6,533 bases of DNA from an uncultured bacterium (GTDB lineage: Bacteria; Bacteroidota; Bacteroidia; CAILMK01). The translations under genes and the position numbers were made by a program. The stretch covers positions 1 to 6,533 of the forward strand of contig CAILMK010000413.1 of assembly GCA_903835275.1 (NCBI GenBank), read 5' to 3'. The notes below the pieces were generated by a model. That model did no database searches and was not told the DNA's origin. It saw only the letters and a list, made by a program, of their open reading frames with translations. Positions 1 through 5,954 of the stretch are shown here, one piece after another (within the stretch, counting starts at the first letter, position 1; each line of letters starts with the position of its first letter).

Positions 1-2
1 AT

Positions 3-497
3 TTGAATATTCCATTTAAAATGGATCATATGGAAGTGCCATTTGATAAGAAAACAAAAGACGCTATTAAAAATAGTGAAAATTATTATAAGCAACATGA
101 CATAGGGTTAGTTTACAACATAGGTTATATTGAATGGAAGCATGATTCAAATGGGCATTGTTTAAAAAATGTTGAAGCAGGGGTTGCTGCGTACCTCAAT
201 AAACTAAAATCCGACCCCTTAGTTACTGACTTTGAATATTCTGCCAGCGAGCGCATAGGATATGGAATTGAATACGATAGCGATGCTGAACGTACAGGCA
301 CTTATAAATACAATGGAAGGGAATTTGAATTCAATTCCATTTGGATTAAAAATGATTGTTATATACTTTATGTGTTTGCTTCAAATCTTAAAGATGAAAG
401 AGAAGCCTTCAAAATTTGTAACAGAATAATTAACTCAGTTAAGAAATTAAATTTTAATGATTATCTGCATGCAGGGGCCTATACCCTAACCCCCTAA
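3..497 (+). CDS. Hypothetical protein, probably 5'-partial
   Basis: I do not recognise this protein. The frame is open to the left edge, so the true start may lie outside the window; within it, TTG at 3 or ATG at 21 (residue 7) are possible starts. No signal peptide or membrane segment is visible in the part present. The sequence is rich in Lys, Asn, Tyr and Asp, with a predicted helix near residues 15-30 and alternating beta-type stretches. The segment NSIWIKNDCYILYVFAS (about 111-127), followed by a charged helix ending INSVKKLNF, resembles the closing strand and helix of small alpha/beta domains, but that is only a shape impression. The last residues (HAGAYTLTP) have a different character and are encoded by a C-rich repeat-like tract that also supplies the stop, so the natural C-terminus may have been replaced. 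AT-rich like its right-hand neighbour. Confidence 0.6.
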   Translation: MNIPFKMDHMEVPFDKKTKDAIKNSENYYKQHDIGLVYNIGYIEWKHDSNGHCLKNVEAGVAAYLNKLKSDPLVTDFEYSASERIGYGIEYDSDAERTGTYKYNGREFEFNSIWIKNDCYILYVFASNLKDEREAFKICNRIINSVKKLNFNDYLHAGAYTLTP

Positions 498-499
498 AT
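484..499. repeat. CCCTAACCCCCTAAAT repeat fragment at gene end
   Basis: A short C-rich tract, CCCTAACCCCCTAAAT, stands out in AT-rich DNA and contains the TAA stop of the preceding gene. It is itself two imperfect copies of CCCTAA. Similar CCCCTAAA-type sequences are, from memory, common dispersed repeats in Bacteroidota intergenic DNA. Calling this a fragment of one is an inference that a genome-wide search would settle. Confidence 0.4.
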
Positions 500-582
500 G
501 AGGAAACACTTCGTGCAATTAGTGATGAGAGGAAAGTTCCCTTAACTATCCCCACTTACACGCAAAAATAGGGGGAATTCTG

Positions 583-590
583 TATCTTCG
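583..590 (+). promoter_or_regulatory. Probable -7 element, TATCTTCG
   Basis: TATCTTCG differs at one position from the Bacteroidota -7 consensus TAnnTTTG and lies 18 bases before the ATG at 609, giving a short leader of roughly 15 nt. I see no TTG at the matching -33 distance, so the promoter is incomplete by consensus. The leader between it and the gene is AT-rich, with no Shine-Dalgarno sequence, as is normal in this phylum. Confidence 0.45.
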
Positions 591-608
591 CATCTTAAAT
601 TTATTAAA

Positions 609-896
609 ATGGAAAATTTAAGCGCAAGGCTTTTATTCAGGATTAAAGGAACCGATAATGTGATATTGTCAAGCTATTCAGAAGAGATATTGGTTTATTT
701 CGAGGCTCAATCAGTCCAATTAAATAAGGGGAAAACAGTTTTGATAGAGAAAGATATTTACAGAATTGAAGATATTGAAACTACTATTGCAGAAAAAATG
801 GACAAGGTTTACGGAATCACTCTTTCTAAGCAAATAGGAAATTCATTCCCTGAAAGTATAACAATCACATACGTAATAAGTAAAGTTGAAAATTAA
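609..896 (+). CDS. Hypothetical 95-residue protein
   Basis: Not recognised. A small, complete, soluble protein with no signal peptide, membrane helix or cysteine. The sequence suggests an alpha/beta fold: two N-terminal beta-like stretches (LSARLLFRIKG, then VILSSYSEEILVYFEA), a Lys-rich turn, a segment reading YRIEDIETTIAEKMDKVYG around residues 51-69 that looks like a helix with alternating acidic residues, and a final strand (SITITYVISKV). The ATG start is supported by the -7-like element 18 bases upstream and by in-frame continuity to TAA at 894-896. It is AT-rich, stands alone on the plus strand and converges on the membrane-protein gene after 155 bases. It could be an immunity-type or regulatory orphan, but nothing in the sequence shows a function. 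Confidence 0.6.
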   Translation: MENLSARLLFRIKGTDNVILSSYSEEILVYFEAQSVQLNKGKTVLIEKDIYRIEDIETTIAEKMDKVYGITLSKQIGNSFPESITITYVISKVEN

Positions 897-1051
897 AAGG
901 CGCATAATTCGAGAAAAGCAACGTGGATTCCTTTATGCGGATATTCAGTCTAAATATTTAGCTGTTTACTGTTGCGAAACATCCCAAAACTAAAAAGTCA
1001 GTAATGTGTATGTTGGGAGTAAAATTACGTTAAATCATTTTCCTCATCAAA

Positions 1052-1744
1052 TCACTTCTTCTCGAATTGTTTTTCATATTTTATTGGGTCAATCCTAAAC
1101 TTACTATATTTTAAAACTTCGATTTGATAAATTTCCTCAAGGTCCTTTTCAAAATTGGAATAGCAATCTTTATAAGCCAACATTGGACATATTATGTAGA
1201 GGAAGGGCTCAAACGAATACGAGTAGGTTTCATCTGGGTAATATATAGTATCTTCAGAATTTTCGTATTGCATTTCAAATGCGATAATTTTACCAGCAAA
1301 AAATTTGTTAAAGAATGCTACAGTCTCTTCTTTCGATGAAATGATAAAATTACTCTCGAATAGATAATCATAAATTAAATGAAGGGTCATTTTAAATTCC
1401 TTAGCCATATCGGAAGAAGTGGCTTCAATATCAGTTAAAAATTCTTTTATCATTTGTATCCATATTATTCTCATATTAGATTTATTGATCATCACGTTTG
1501 CGTCTTTTAGGACAATTAGATTTTCTATAGCTAAACATGACGTAATGGCTATGAAAGTTGCGGAGAAAAGTGAATAGAATGGGCTAAATAATTTTAGAAA
1601 GTTTTGAAAACCAATCATTGATAGGTCTAAATTCATTCGCGCCCCAGTGATCGTAATTCTGATCAATGAAATAAAAGATACTATGATGAGTATCGCTCCG
1701 GTTATTTGAACTAAGTAGAATGAGAATTCTTTTAATTTTTTCAT
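1052..1744 (-). CDS. Two-helix inner-membrane protein of unknown function
   Basis: Not recognised as a named family. The 230-residue product starts MKKLKEF, then has a strong hydrophobic segment at about 9-31 (ending near FISLIRI) and a second at about 55-79 (FYSLFSATFIAITSCLAIEN region). Positive charge at the extreme N-terminus suggests N-in, short external loop, C-in topology, leaving residues 80-230 as a cytoplasmic domain. That domain is rich in Phe, Tyr, Glu and Lys and contains a predicted helical run (about 90-130), the sequence EDTIYYPDETYSYSFEP (about 164-180), and an acidic-then-basic tail. No catalytic motif is evident. The start follows an A/T-rich leader (TTTAAAAT just before ATG). 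The pseudogene at 2069-1809 lies 64 bases upstream on the same strand and may have been co-transcribed. Such small two-helix orphans often sit in accessory islands, but the role here is unknown. Confidence 0.7.
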   Translation of the reverse strand: MKKLKEFSFYLVQITGAILIIVSFISLIRITITGARMNLDLSMIGFQNFLKLFSPFYSLFSATFIAITSCLAIENLIVLKDANVMINKSNMRIIWIQMIKEFLTDIEATSSDMAKEFKMTLHLIYDYLFESNFIISSKEETVAFFNKFFAGKIIAFEMQYENSEDTIYYPDETYSYSFEPFLYIICPMLAYKDCYSNFEKDLEEIYQIEVLKYSKFRIDPIKYEKQFEKK

Positions 1745-1808
1745 ATTTTAAATTTGTTTCGTTGAAGATTTGATGTTGTTTGAACTTCTATATAATCTAG
1801 TAGCGAAC

Positions 1809-2069
1809 CTATACAAATTCATTATTATATATAGCTCTTAATATTCCTGAATGAGGAAATCTTCTTTCTTTACCTGTCTTATCTATATATATTGCTATCA
1901 ATTCAAATGAAGAAGTTTGTTCTTCATTTCGAGACAAATGTTCAATAAAAAAGACACTGGTTAATTCTCCTTCAGTAGGAGAATATTCATGATCTGTTTT
2001 TAATACTATTGTTTTACCTTAACTAAATCTTATTAGTTCAATGAAACTTTGAATTGTTTCGTTCTTCAT
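1809..2069 (-). pseudogene. Small gene interrupted by one in-frame TAA
   Basis: Reading the minus strand from ATG at 2069 gives MKNETIQSFIELIRFS, then TAA (2021-2019). In exactly the same frame 69 further codons follow, starting GKTIVLKTDHEYSPTEGE, passing FELIAIYIDKTGKERRF and ending AIYNNEFV with TAG at 1811-1809. The downstream part has protein-like composition (balanced Glu, Lys, Thr, hydrophobic strands) and no good start codon: its first candidate is a TTG near 1937. The simplest reading is a single gene of about 86 codons with a nonsense substitution, since TAA is one base from CAA, GAA or AAA. An upstream in-frame ATG at 2096 would add nine residues. Alternatively the stop is real and the downstream part is a remnant of something larger, or there is a frameshift near 2045. 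I do not recognise the family. Same strand and AT-rich character as the membrane-protein gene that follows. Confidence 0.5.
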
Positions 2070-2096
2070 ACGATGCAATATACGCAAAAAAATCAT

Positions 2097-2258
2097 AGTT
2101 ATCCTAATAGGGAGAAAAAGATCGAGCTGATAAAAACTGCAAATCCAAAGATGCAAGCATTGAAGCCTTGGTAGGGGAGGTTCTTTGAGGAATGTTTATC
2201 TCTTGCACTGGTAAGTTTCCTCCTGAATGACAACTTAAAAGATTTGTTTTTTGAGTTA
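2097..2258. other. Gene-free stretch, possibly decayed or repeat-derived
   Basis: No credible gene is seen here. The open frame on the minus strand (2337-2104) is created by the palindromic repeat and terminator at its start. On the plus strand a frame from ATG 2073 runs to TAG at 2172-2174 and continues in frame to TGA at 2289-2291, ending in a peptide (LPSPWERGWG) read from the same repeat. Neither frame looks like a conserved protein. The stretch may be part of a longer dispersed element whose right end is the repeat at 2259-2294, but that is a guess. Confidence 0.35.
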
Positions 2259-2294
2259 CTCCCCTCTCCTTGGGAGAGGGGCTGGGGGTGAGGT
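2259..2294. repeat. Dispersed palindromic repeat ('PSPSPKERG' type)
   Basis: CCCCTCTCC (2261-2269) and GGAGAGGGG (2273-2281) form a perfect 9-bp inverted repeat with a 3-base loop, followed by GCTGGGGGTGAGGT-type sequence. Read on the minus strand this gives the peptide LTPSPSPKERG, which I know as a frequent spurious translation of an abundant intergenic repeat in Bacteroidota. It is G/C-rich in an otherwise AT-rich stretch and lies directly beside the terminator of the secretion operon. The base pairing is seen directly; the dispersed-family assignment is from memory. Confidence 0.7.
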
Positions 2295-2334
2295 CAAAAA
2301 AAAGAGTTGCCAACTTTTTAAAGTTGGCAACTCT
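2295..2334 (-). terminator. Intrinsic terminator of the beta-helix/T9SS operon
   Basis: AGAGTTGCCAACTTT (2303-2317) and AAAGTTGGCAACTCT (2320-2334) are exact reverse complements, giving a perfect 15-bp stem with a very small loop. Read on the minus strand, the hairpin is followed by a run of eight T (the A-run at 2296-2303, one base of which pairs in the stem). It begins 22 bases after the TAG stop of the T9SS-domain gene. This is a textbook rho-independent terminator for leftward transcription. Rightward, the stem is not followed by a T-run. Confidence 0.92.
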
Positions 2335-2355
2335 CAAGCCACAAAGCTAATCTTT

Positions 2356-3375
2356 CTATTCCTTAATTACTTTTTTGCATTCTACCGCATCACCGGTAAA
2401 TATCCTCAGGATATAAACACCGCTGTTTAACGAACTCATATCAATCTTCTGTTTTGCAGAATAAGAAGTATTGGAAATCAATATTTTTCCATTCAGATCC
2501 GTCAGGTAAATGCTTTTCATGGTACCGTCCAGATATAAATAATCCTTCACAGGATTCGGATACATGCTTATCACTTCAGCGTGATTTTGATTTTCAATTC
2601 CTGCATTGCTTTTAATAGTAAATGCAACCGTTGAATCCTTACTCCATGTACCGAAGGAGTTTTTCGCCTGCACCGTAATGGTATGTGCACCCGTTAAACT
2701 ACTGTCAAGCACATCTGAATCGCTAACGGTAACGCTGTCCACTTTTACAGGTGAAAATGGAATATTTACATTATAACCGTTTCCAAAAAATCCGGTTCCG
2801 GCAGGTTTGCCATTTTTACCGTCTATATAATATTCCAGTTTTACAATTCCGCCATTGAAGATCAGGTCATCGTTTTTAATCACAAAGGAAGTTCCGGTAA
2901 AGAAACCATATTCCCCATTGCTGTAGCGAGAACGTACATATGCATTATGCCATCCATTGCTGAGTACAGTAGTTGGTAAGCTTATATTCGTGGAAATATT
3001 TCCTGAGGGTGTCACGGCAACTGAAGTGCCTTTTCCGGGAGCCGGATCCCTGTCATAAAAATATTCCAGTGATTGTATGGTTAAGCCGGTATCAATGGGA
3101 TGTGCATCTATATAAAAGATGTCACCTTCTGCGGGACCCCATTCACCGGTGCTGAATCCGAAACGCACAAATAATTTATGCATACCCGGGCTCAATGATC
3201 CGGTGCTGATGGCGTAGGTAGCTGATATAGCTCCGGAGGGAGTTACTGTCAGTGCAGTGCCTTTGCTTACGCCCGGATCTGTGTCAAAAAAGTATTCCGC
3301 CTTGGAAATACTTTGTGCTTTTAATGAGACTATTCCCAGCAGCCATAAAAGCATTATGAGAGATGATTTTCTCAT
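2356..3375 (-). CDS. Secreted repeat protein with T9SS type A sorting domain
   Basis: This is a 339-residue exported protein. Residues 1-20 form a Sec signal peptide (MRKSS, hydrophobic LIMLLWLLGIVSL, then KA before Q21). Three related repeats follow, at about 23-90, 100-167 and 177-254. Each opens with a motif of the type AEYFFDTDPG / LEYFYDRDPAPGKG / LEYYIDGKNGKPAG and closes with a W/Y-containing strand (STGEWGP, SNGEYGF, SFGTWSK), suggesting beta-sandwich modules. Residues about 265-339 match the T9SS type A C-terminal sorting domain: MYPNPVKDYLYL, a central LTDLNGKIL and a final LNSGVYILRIFTG. The family is carried across the outer membrane by the Por machinery, usually with removal of this domain and surface anchoring or release. 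No catalytic motif is visible, so a structural, adhesive or ligand-binding role is likelier than an enzymatic one. The ATG lies one base after the upstream stop, implying translational coupling. Confidence 0.9.
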   Translation of the reverse strand: MRKSSLIMLLWLLGIVSLKAQSISKAEYFFDTDPGVSKGTALTVTPSGAISATYAISTGSLSPGMHKLFVRFGFSTGEWGPAEGDIFYIDAHPIDTGLTIQSLEYFYDRDPAPGKGTSVAVTPSGNISTNISLPTTVLSNGWHNAYVRSRYSNGEYGFFTGTSFVIKNDDLIFNGGIVKLEYYIDGKNGKPAGTGFFGNGYNVNIPFSPVKVDSVTVSDSDVLDSSLTGAHTITVQAKNSFGTWSKDSTVAFTIKSNAGIENQNHAEVISMYPNPVKDYLYLDGTMKSIYLTDLNGKILISNTSYSAKQKIDMSSLNSGVYILRIFTGDAVECKKVIKE

Positions 3376-3376
3376 C

Positions 3377-4402
3377 TTATTGCTGCTTTTTAGCTTTTAC
3401 GGAAAATTTCAAAGTGCCGCCTTGCGGAACAATCACATTGATAATATCAAAGTCAGTGATGAGTGGAAGTGCAGGATCGCCACCATAACTGGTCAACGGT
3501 TTGCTGCCACCAAACGGTCCTACATCCGTACCATCTGTTCCGGCATTATGTCCAACGGAAGATGATTTCAAATGATAATCATTATTCACATTGAAAGGAT
3601 TGTACCTGTCAGTAACATCCACTTTCAAAAAGCTTGGATCCTTGCTGATAAAGTTTCCGGATCCGGTATTGGTTCCACCCGGAAGTGAATCATAACTGGA
3701 TGCTCCTGAACCCGGTTTTTCCAAAGCGATATTATTCTTGAAAACTGATTTATCCACGCTGTTACTTACTGCCTGTGTGCCGTAAAAAATGTTATTGGAA
3801 ATAGTGGCAGAACTTAATGTTCCGAAGGAAGTTGTGTTCAGGAATAAATTATTCTTGATAGTCACATTCCCTGTGAATCCTGCTATCGAAAAATGAAAAA
3901 ATACATTATTCAGTATAAGGATATTACTCACTGCATCAGAGGAAGGTCCTCCAACGCGGTAGAGGAAATTATTCGCGATGATCCAGTTGGTGGAGCTGTC
4001 GCGCACATACATGGTGTATGCAACATAGCATCTTTCAATATCAATATTGGAAGATTTAACTAATGAATTATAATTAACGTTTTGTGTAATGTTAAATCCG
4101 ATCACAGTAACATTATCGGCGTAAATATCCAGATAATCTATAGTGGTTGGAGGAACATTTACATTGGCAGGGTGATGCCCTTGCCCAATAAGTGTAAGTC
4201 CTTTTTTGACGTTGACATTTCCGTAATCGGTAGCCGTACCGCTTACAAAAATAGTGTCCCCAACATTTGCAGCAGTCATTGCCGCGCTAATGGTAGTGTA
4301 CGTCGCAGGTTTTTTGCTGTCGTTACTTACGGTAAGGACATTCGCCTTTGACGTCATTACAGTAATTGCCAGCAAAGCAAATAAGTAGATGTGCTTCTTC
4401 AT
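3377..4402 (-). CDS. Secreted right-handed parallel beta-helix protein
   Basis: This 341-residue protein has a Sec signal peptide (MKKHIYLFALLAITVMTSKA, cleavage before N21). The segment YTTISAAMTAANVGDTIFVS (about 35-54) is the usual first turn of pectate-lyase-like beta-helix proteins. Coil motifs then recur about every 20 residues: IANNFLY (142), LNNVFFH (164), IKNNLFL (182), ISNNIFY (201), FKNNIAL (221). The Asn pairs would stack as an asparagine ladder. After the helix comes a region with DPSFLKVD and DYHLKSSSVGHNAGTDG typical of these proteins, then a short C-terminal strand segment (VPQGGTLKFSVKAKK). There is no T9SS domain, so export past the inner membrane is predicted but surface delivery is not. 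No acidic catalytic cluster is evident, so enzyme activity on polysaccharide is unproven. First gene of the operon; its stop is one base from the next ATG. Confidence 0.88.
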   Translation of the reverse strand: MKKHIYLFALLAITVMTSKANVLTVSNDSKKPATYTTISAAMTAANVGDTIFVSGTATDYGNVNVKKGLTLIGQGHHPANVNVPPTTIDYLDIYADNVTVIGFNITQNVNYNSLVKSSNIDIERCYVAYTMYVRDSSTNWIIANNFLYRVGGPSSDAVSNILILNNVFFHFSIAGFTGNVTIKNNLFLNTTSFGTLSSATISNNIFYGTQAVSNSVDKSVFKNNIALEKPGSGASSYDSLPGGTNTGSGNFISKDPSFLKVDVTDRYNPFNVNNDYHLKSSSVGHNAGTDGTDVGPFGGSKPLTSYGGDPALPLITDFDIINVIVPQGGTLKFSVKAKKQQ

Positions 4403-4468
4403 TGTGATTTTGGTTTAAATTAATGATTTGATTCCCGTTTCCGAAGGATATTTTTAATCCCCAACTTA

Positions 4469-4476
4469 CAAAGTTA
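4469..4476 (-). promoter_or_regulatory. -7 element for the beta-helix/T9SS operon
   Basis: On the minus strand this reads TAACTTTG, an exact match to the Bacteroidota -7 consensus TAnnTTTG. It lies 66 bases before the ATG of the beta-helix gene, predicting a leader of about 60 nt. No TTG is found at the expected -33 distance, so only half the promoter is supported. Confidence 0.55.
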
Positions 4477-4608
4477 TATTATAATATGCTGATTGATACC
4501 ACCTAATGGAAAATAAAATTTCTTATCAATTGCAAATCAATTAGATATGGATTCAATTTTCGATGAATCAAGGCTGAAAAGAGGTGAATTTTTGCCTCAT
4601 GCCCTTTT

Positions 4609-4636
4609 GTAGAGATGTAGCATGCTACGTCTCTAC
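4609..4636. repeat. 28-bp near-perfect palindrome
   Basis: GTAGAGA (4609-4615) pairs with TCTCTAC (4630-4636), and the centre GTAGCATGCTAC (4617-4628) is a perfect 12-bp palindrome. Only one position (T4616 against G4629, a wobble pair in RNA) breaks symmetry. Closely similar GTAGAGACGTAGCATGCTACGTCTCTAC-like sequences are, from memory, dispersed repeats in Bacteroidota and some cyanobacteria. With no T-run and a divergent context it does not look like a terminator. A mobile palindromic repeat is the best reading; a protein-binding site is possible. Confidence 0.75.
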
Positions 4637-4657
4637 ATGGTTTATTATTCAATTTTT

Positions 4658-4693
4658 CCCCTTGTCCCTTGCCCCCTTTGTCCCTTGTCCCTT
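4658..4693 (+). repeat. CCCTTG-type imperfect tandem repeat
   Basis: Four to five imperfect units of CCCTTGT or CCCTTTGT follow one another with a 7-9 base period and end next to the thiolase -7 element. The strand is almost purely pyrimidine plus single G. The repeat supplies the TTTG at 4677-4680 that is correctly placed as the -33 element, so changes in unit number would move or remove it. Confidence 0.7.
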
Positions 4694-4707
4694 ATAATGT
4701 AACTTTG
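4677..4707 (+). promoter_or_regulatory. Consensus Bacteroidota promoter of the thiolase gene
   Basis: TTTG (4677-4680) and TAACTTTG (4700-4707) are separated by exactly 19 bases, matching the published Bacteroidota promoter layout (TTTG near -33, TAnnTTTG near -7). The -7 element ends four bases before the ATG at 4712, so transcription should start at or within a few bases of the start codon. This predicts a leaderless or nearly leaderless mRNA. Confidence 0.8.
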
Positions 4708-4711
4708 TACT

Positions 4712-5914
4712 ATGGAAGATGTATATGTTATAGACGCCCTTCGTACCCCTATAGGCAAGTATGCCGGGGCTTTAAGCATGGTGAGGCCAGATGATTTGGC
4801 GGCACATGTAATAAAATCAATTTTAGCCAGAAACCCCTCTGTTCCAATGGATCAGATAGAGGAGGTCATCCTGGGGGCAGCCAACCAGGCAGGTGAAGAT
4901 AACCGTAATGTGGCACGCATGGCTTTGCTTCTTGCAGGACTTCCTGTGCACGTTAGTGGTGCCACCGTCAACCGCCTTTGCGCATCCGGCTTACAGGCCA
5001 TTATTGATGCCTCCAGGGCCATAATGTTGGGCCAAGGGGACATTTATATTGCCGGCGGGGTTGAGAGCATGAGCCGCGCTCCTTTTGTGATGAGCAAGGC
5101 CCAAACCGCCTTTGATAAGAACGTGGAAATCTATGATACTTCGCTTGGATGGCGCTTTACCAATCCTAAATTGGCTGCCATGTATTATCCATACAGTATG
5201 GGGGAAACAGCTGAGAATGTGGCTGAAAAATACGGCATTAGCCGCGAACAGCAGGATGAATTTGCGATGCGCAGTCAGCAGAAATATGCTGCTGCCCATG
5301 AAGCAGGAAAATTCAATAATGAAATAATACCGGTAAGTGTTCCGCAGGGAAAGAACGAACCGGTTATTGTAAATAAGGACGAACATCCGCGTTTAACGGA
5401 TATGTCCAAACTGGCGGGACTGAAACCCGCCTTTAAAAAAGAAGGCGGAACGGTCACGGCAGGAAATTCCTCCGGACTGAATGATGGCGCTGCGATGCTG
5501 ATATTAATGAGCGGCACAAAGGTCAAGGAACTCGGCTTGAAACCGATTGCCCGCATAGTCAGTATGGCTTCCGCAGGTGTGGATCCTGCCATCATGGGAA
5601 TAGGCCCGGTCCCTGCCACTCAAAAGGCATTGAAACGTGCGGGGCTCGAAGTAAAAGATCTTGGATTGATAGAACTCAATGAAGCATTTGCTTCCCAAAG
5701 TATAGCCTGCATCCGCGACCTTGGTCTGGATGAAAGCATCGTAAATGTAAACGGCGGCTCTATTGCCATCGGGCATCCGCTGGGAGGTAGCGGTGCACGC
5801 ATCAGCACTACCCTAATCCATGAAATGCAAAAACGTGATAATGTTCGTTACGGACTCGCCACTATGTGCATAGGAGTAGGGCAGGGTACGGCGATTATTT
5901 TTGAGAAAGTTTAA
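4712..5914 (+). CDS. pcaF: 3-oxoadipyl-CoA thiolase (acetyl-CoA acyltransferase)
   Basis: A complete 400-residue thiolase, the usual length for the PcaF/PaaJ subfamily. It should cleave 3-oxoadipyl-CoA with CoA to succinyl-CoA and acetyl-CoA in the cytoplasm, the last step of the beta-ketoadipate and phenylacetate routes. Catalytic residues are present: nucleophile Cys90 in [10 protein letters not shown], His355 in [10 protein letters not shown] and Cys386 in MCIGVGQG, with NEAF at 323-326. Subfamily-like signatures include [12 protein letters not shown] (11-22), [15 protein letters not shown] (57-71), [13 protein letters not shown] (115-127), GWRFTNP (146-152) and MGIGPVPAT (295-303). The start is fixed by the promoter only four bases upstream. 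General acetoacetyl-CoA or 3-ketoacyl-CoA thiolase activity is the main alternative, since no other paa or pca gene is nearby. It is visibly richer in G+C than the flanking unknown genes and appears to be transcribed alone. Confidence 0.9.
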   Translation: MEDVYVIDALRTPIGKYAGALSMVRPDDLAAHVIKSILARNPSVPMDQIEEVILGAANQAGEDNRNVARMALLLAGLPVHVSGATVNRLCASGLQAIIDASRAIMLGQGDIYIAGGVESMSRAPFVMSKAQTAFDKNVEIYDTSLGWRFTNPKLAAMYYPYSMGETAENVAEKYGISREQQDEFAMRSQQKYAAAHEAGKFNNEIIPVSVPQGKNEPVIVNKDEHPRLTDMSKLAGLKPAFKKEGGTVTAGNSSGLNDGAAMLILMSGTKVKELGLKPIARIVSMASAGVDPAIMGIGPVPATQKALKRAGLEVKDLGLIELNEAFASQSIACIRDLGLDESIVNVNGGSIAIGHPLGGSGARISTTLIHEMQKRDNVRYGLATMCIGVGQGTAIIFEKV

Positions 5915-5928
5915 TCTTGCAGCTCTCG

Positions 5929-5944
5929 TCCCGAGGTTTCGGGA
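5929..5944. repeat. Hairpin repeat 1 (TCCCGA/TCGGGA)
   Basis: TCCCGA (5929-5934) and TCGGGA (5939-5944) form a 6-bp stem with loop GGTT, starting 15 bases after the thiolase stop. It resembles the dispersed GTCCCGAGGTTTCGGGA repeats I associate with Bacteroidota. It might slow or end transcription, but no T-run follows. Confidence 0.65.
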
Positions 5945-5954
5945 TGTGTATTAT

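Larger units (their letters stand above)
4403..4711. other. Divergent intergenic region between operon and thiolase
   Basis: This 309-base stretch contains no gene I can support. It separates the leftward secretion operon from the rightward thiolase gene and holds promoter elements for both, plus a near-palindrome and a pyrimidine repeat (listed separately). The middle part, about 4490-4600, is AT-rich with no clear operator. ATCAATT-type motifs occur twice near 4525-4542, too short to interpret. Confidence 0.7.

Noticed and set aside
901..939. CGCATAA/TTATGCG inverted repeat after the 95-residue gene
   Set aside because: The 7-bp stem has a 25-base loop and no T-run, so it is not convincing as a terminator and could arise by chance.
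950..961. Perfect 12-bp palindrome CTAAATATTTAG between convergent genes
   Set aside because: Low-complexity A/T palindromes are expected by chance in AT-rich DNA, and nothing around it suggests an operator.
1124..1339. 71-codon plus-strand frame
   Set aside because: Antisense shadow inside the membrane-protein gene, with no promoter or start context.
1804..1811. Minus-strand TAGGTTCG as a -7 element for the membrane-protein gene
   Set aside because: One mismatch to consensus, no -33 partner, and it overlaps the end of the pseudogene. Too weak to list.
2045..2103. Short minus-strand frame DNYDFFAYIASYEERNNSKFH overlapping the pseudogene start
   Set aside because: It looks protein-like but is only 20 codons between stops with no start codon. 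It could mean a frameshift in the pseudogene, but the alternative frame, continuous across the TAA, is simpler.
2073..2291. Plus-strand frame with one TAG at 2172-2174, ending LPSPWERGWG
   Set aside because: Its end is the same repeat read on the other strand, and the rest is not recognisable. More likely chance openness than a second nonsense pseudogene.
2104..2337. 77-codon minus-strand open frame starting MRVANFKKLATLFFDLTPSPSPKERG
   Set aside because: Its first third is the terminator stem and the palindromic repeat read as protein; the rest has no protein-like pattern. It is a known type of spurious call.
3257..3565. 102-codon plus-strand frame across the junction of the secretion operon
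   Set aside because: Antisense to two well-supported genes and of low protein-like quality.
4991..5808. Several minus-strand frames of 62-131 codons opposite the thiolase
   Set aside because: Shadows of codon bias in a strongly conserved enzyme; none has a start context or recognisable domain.
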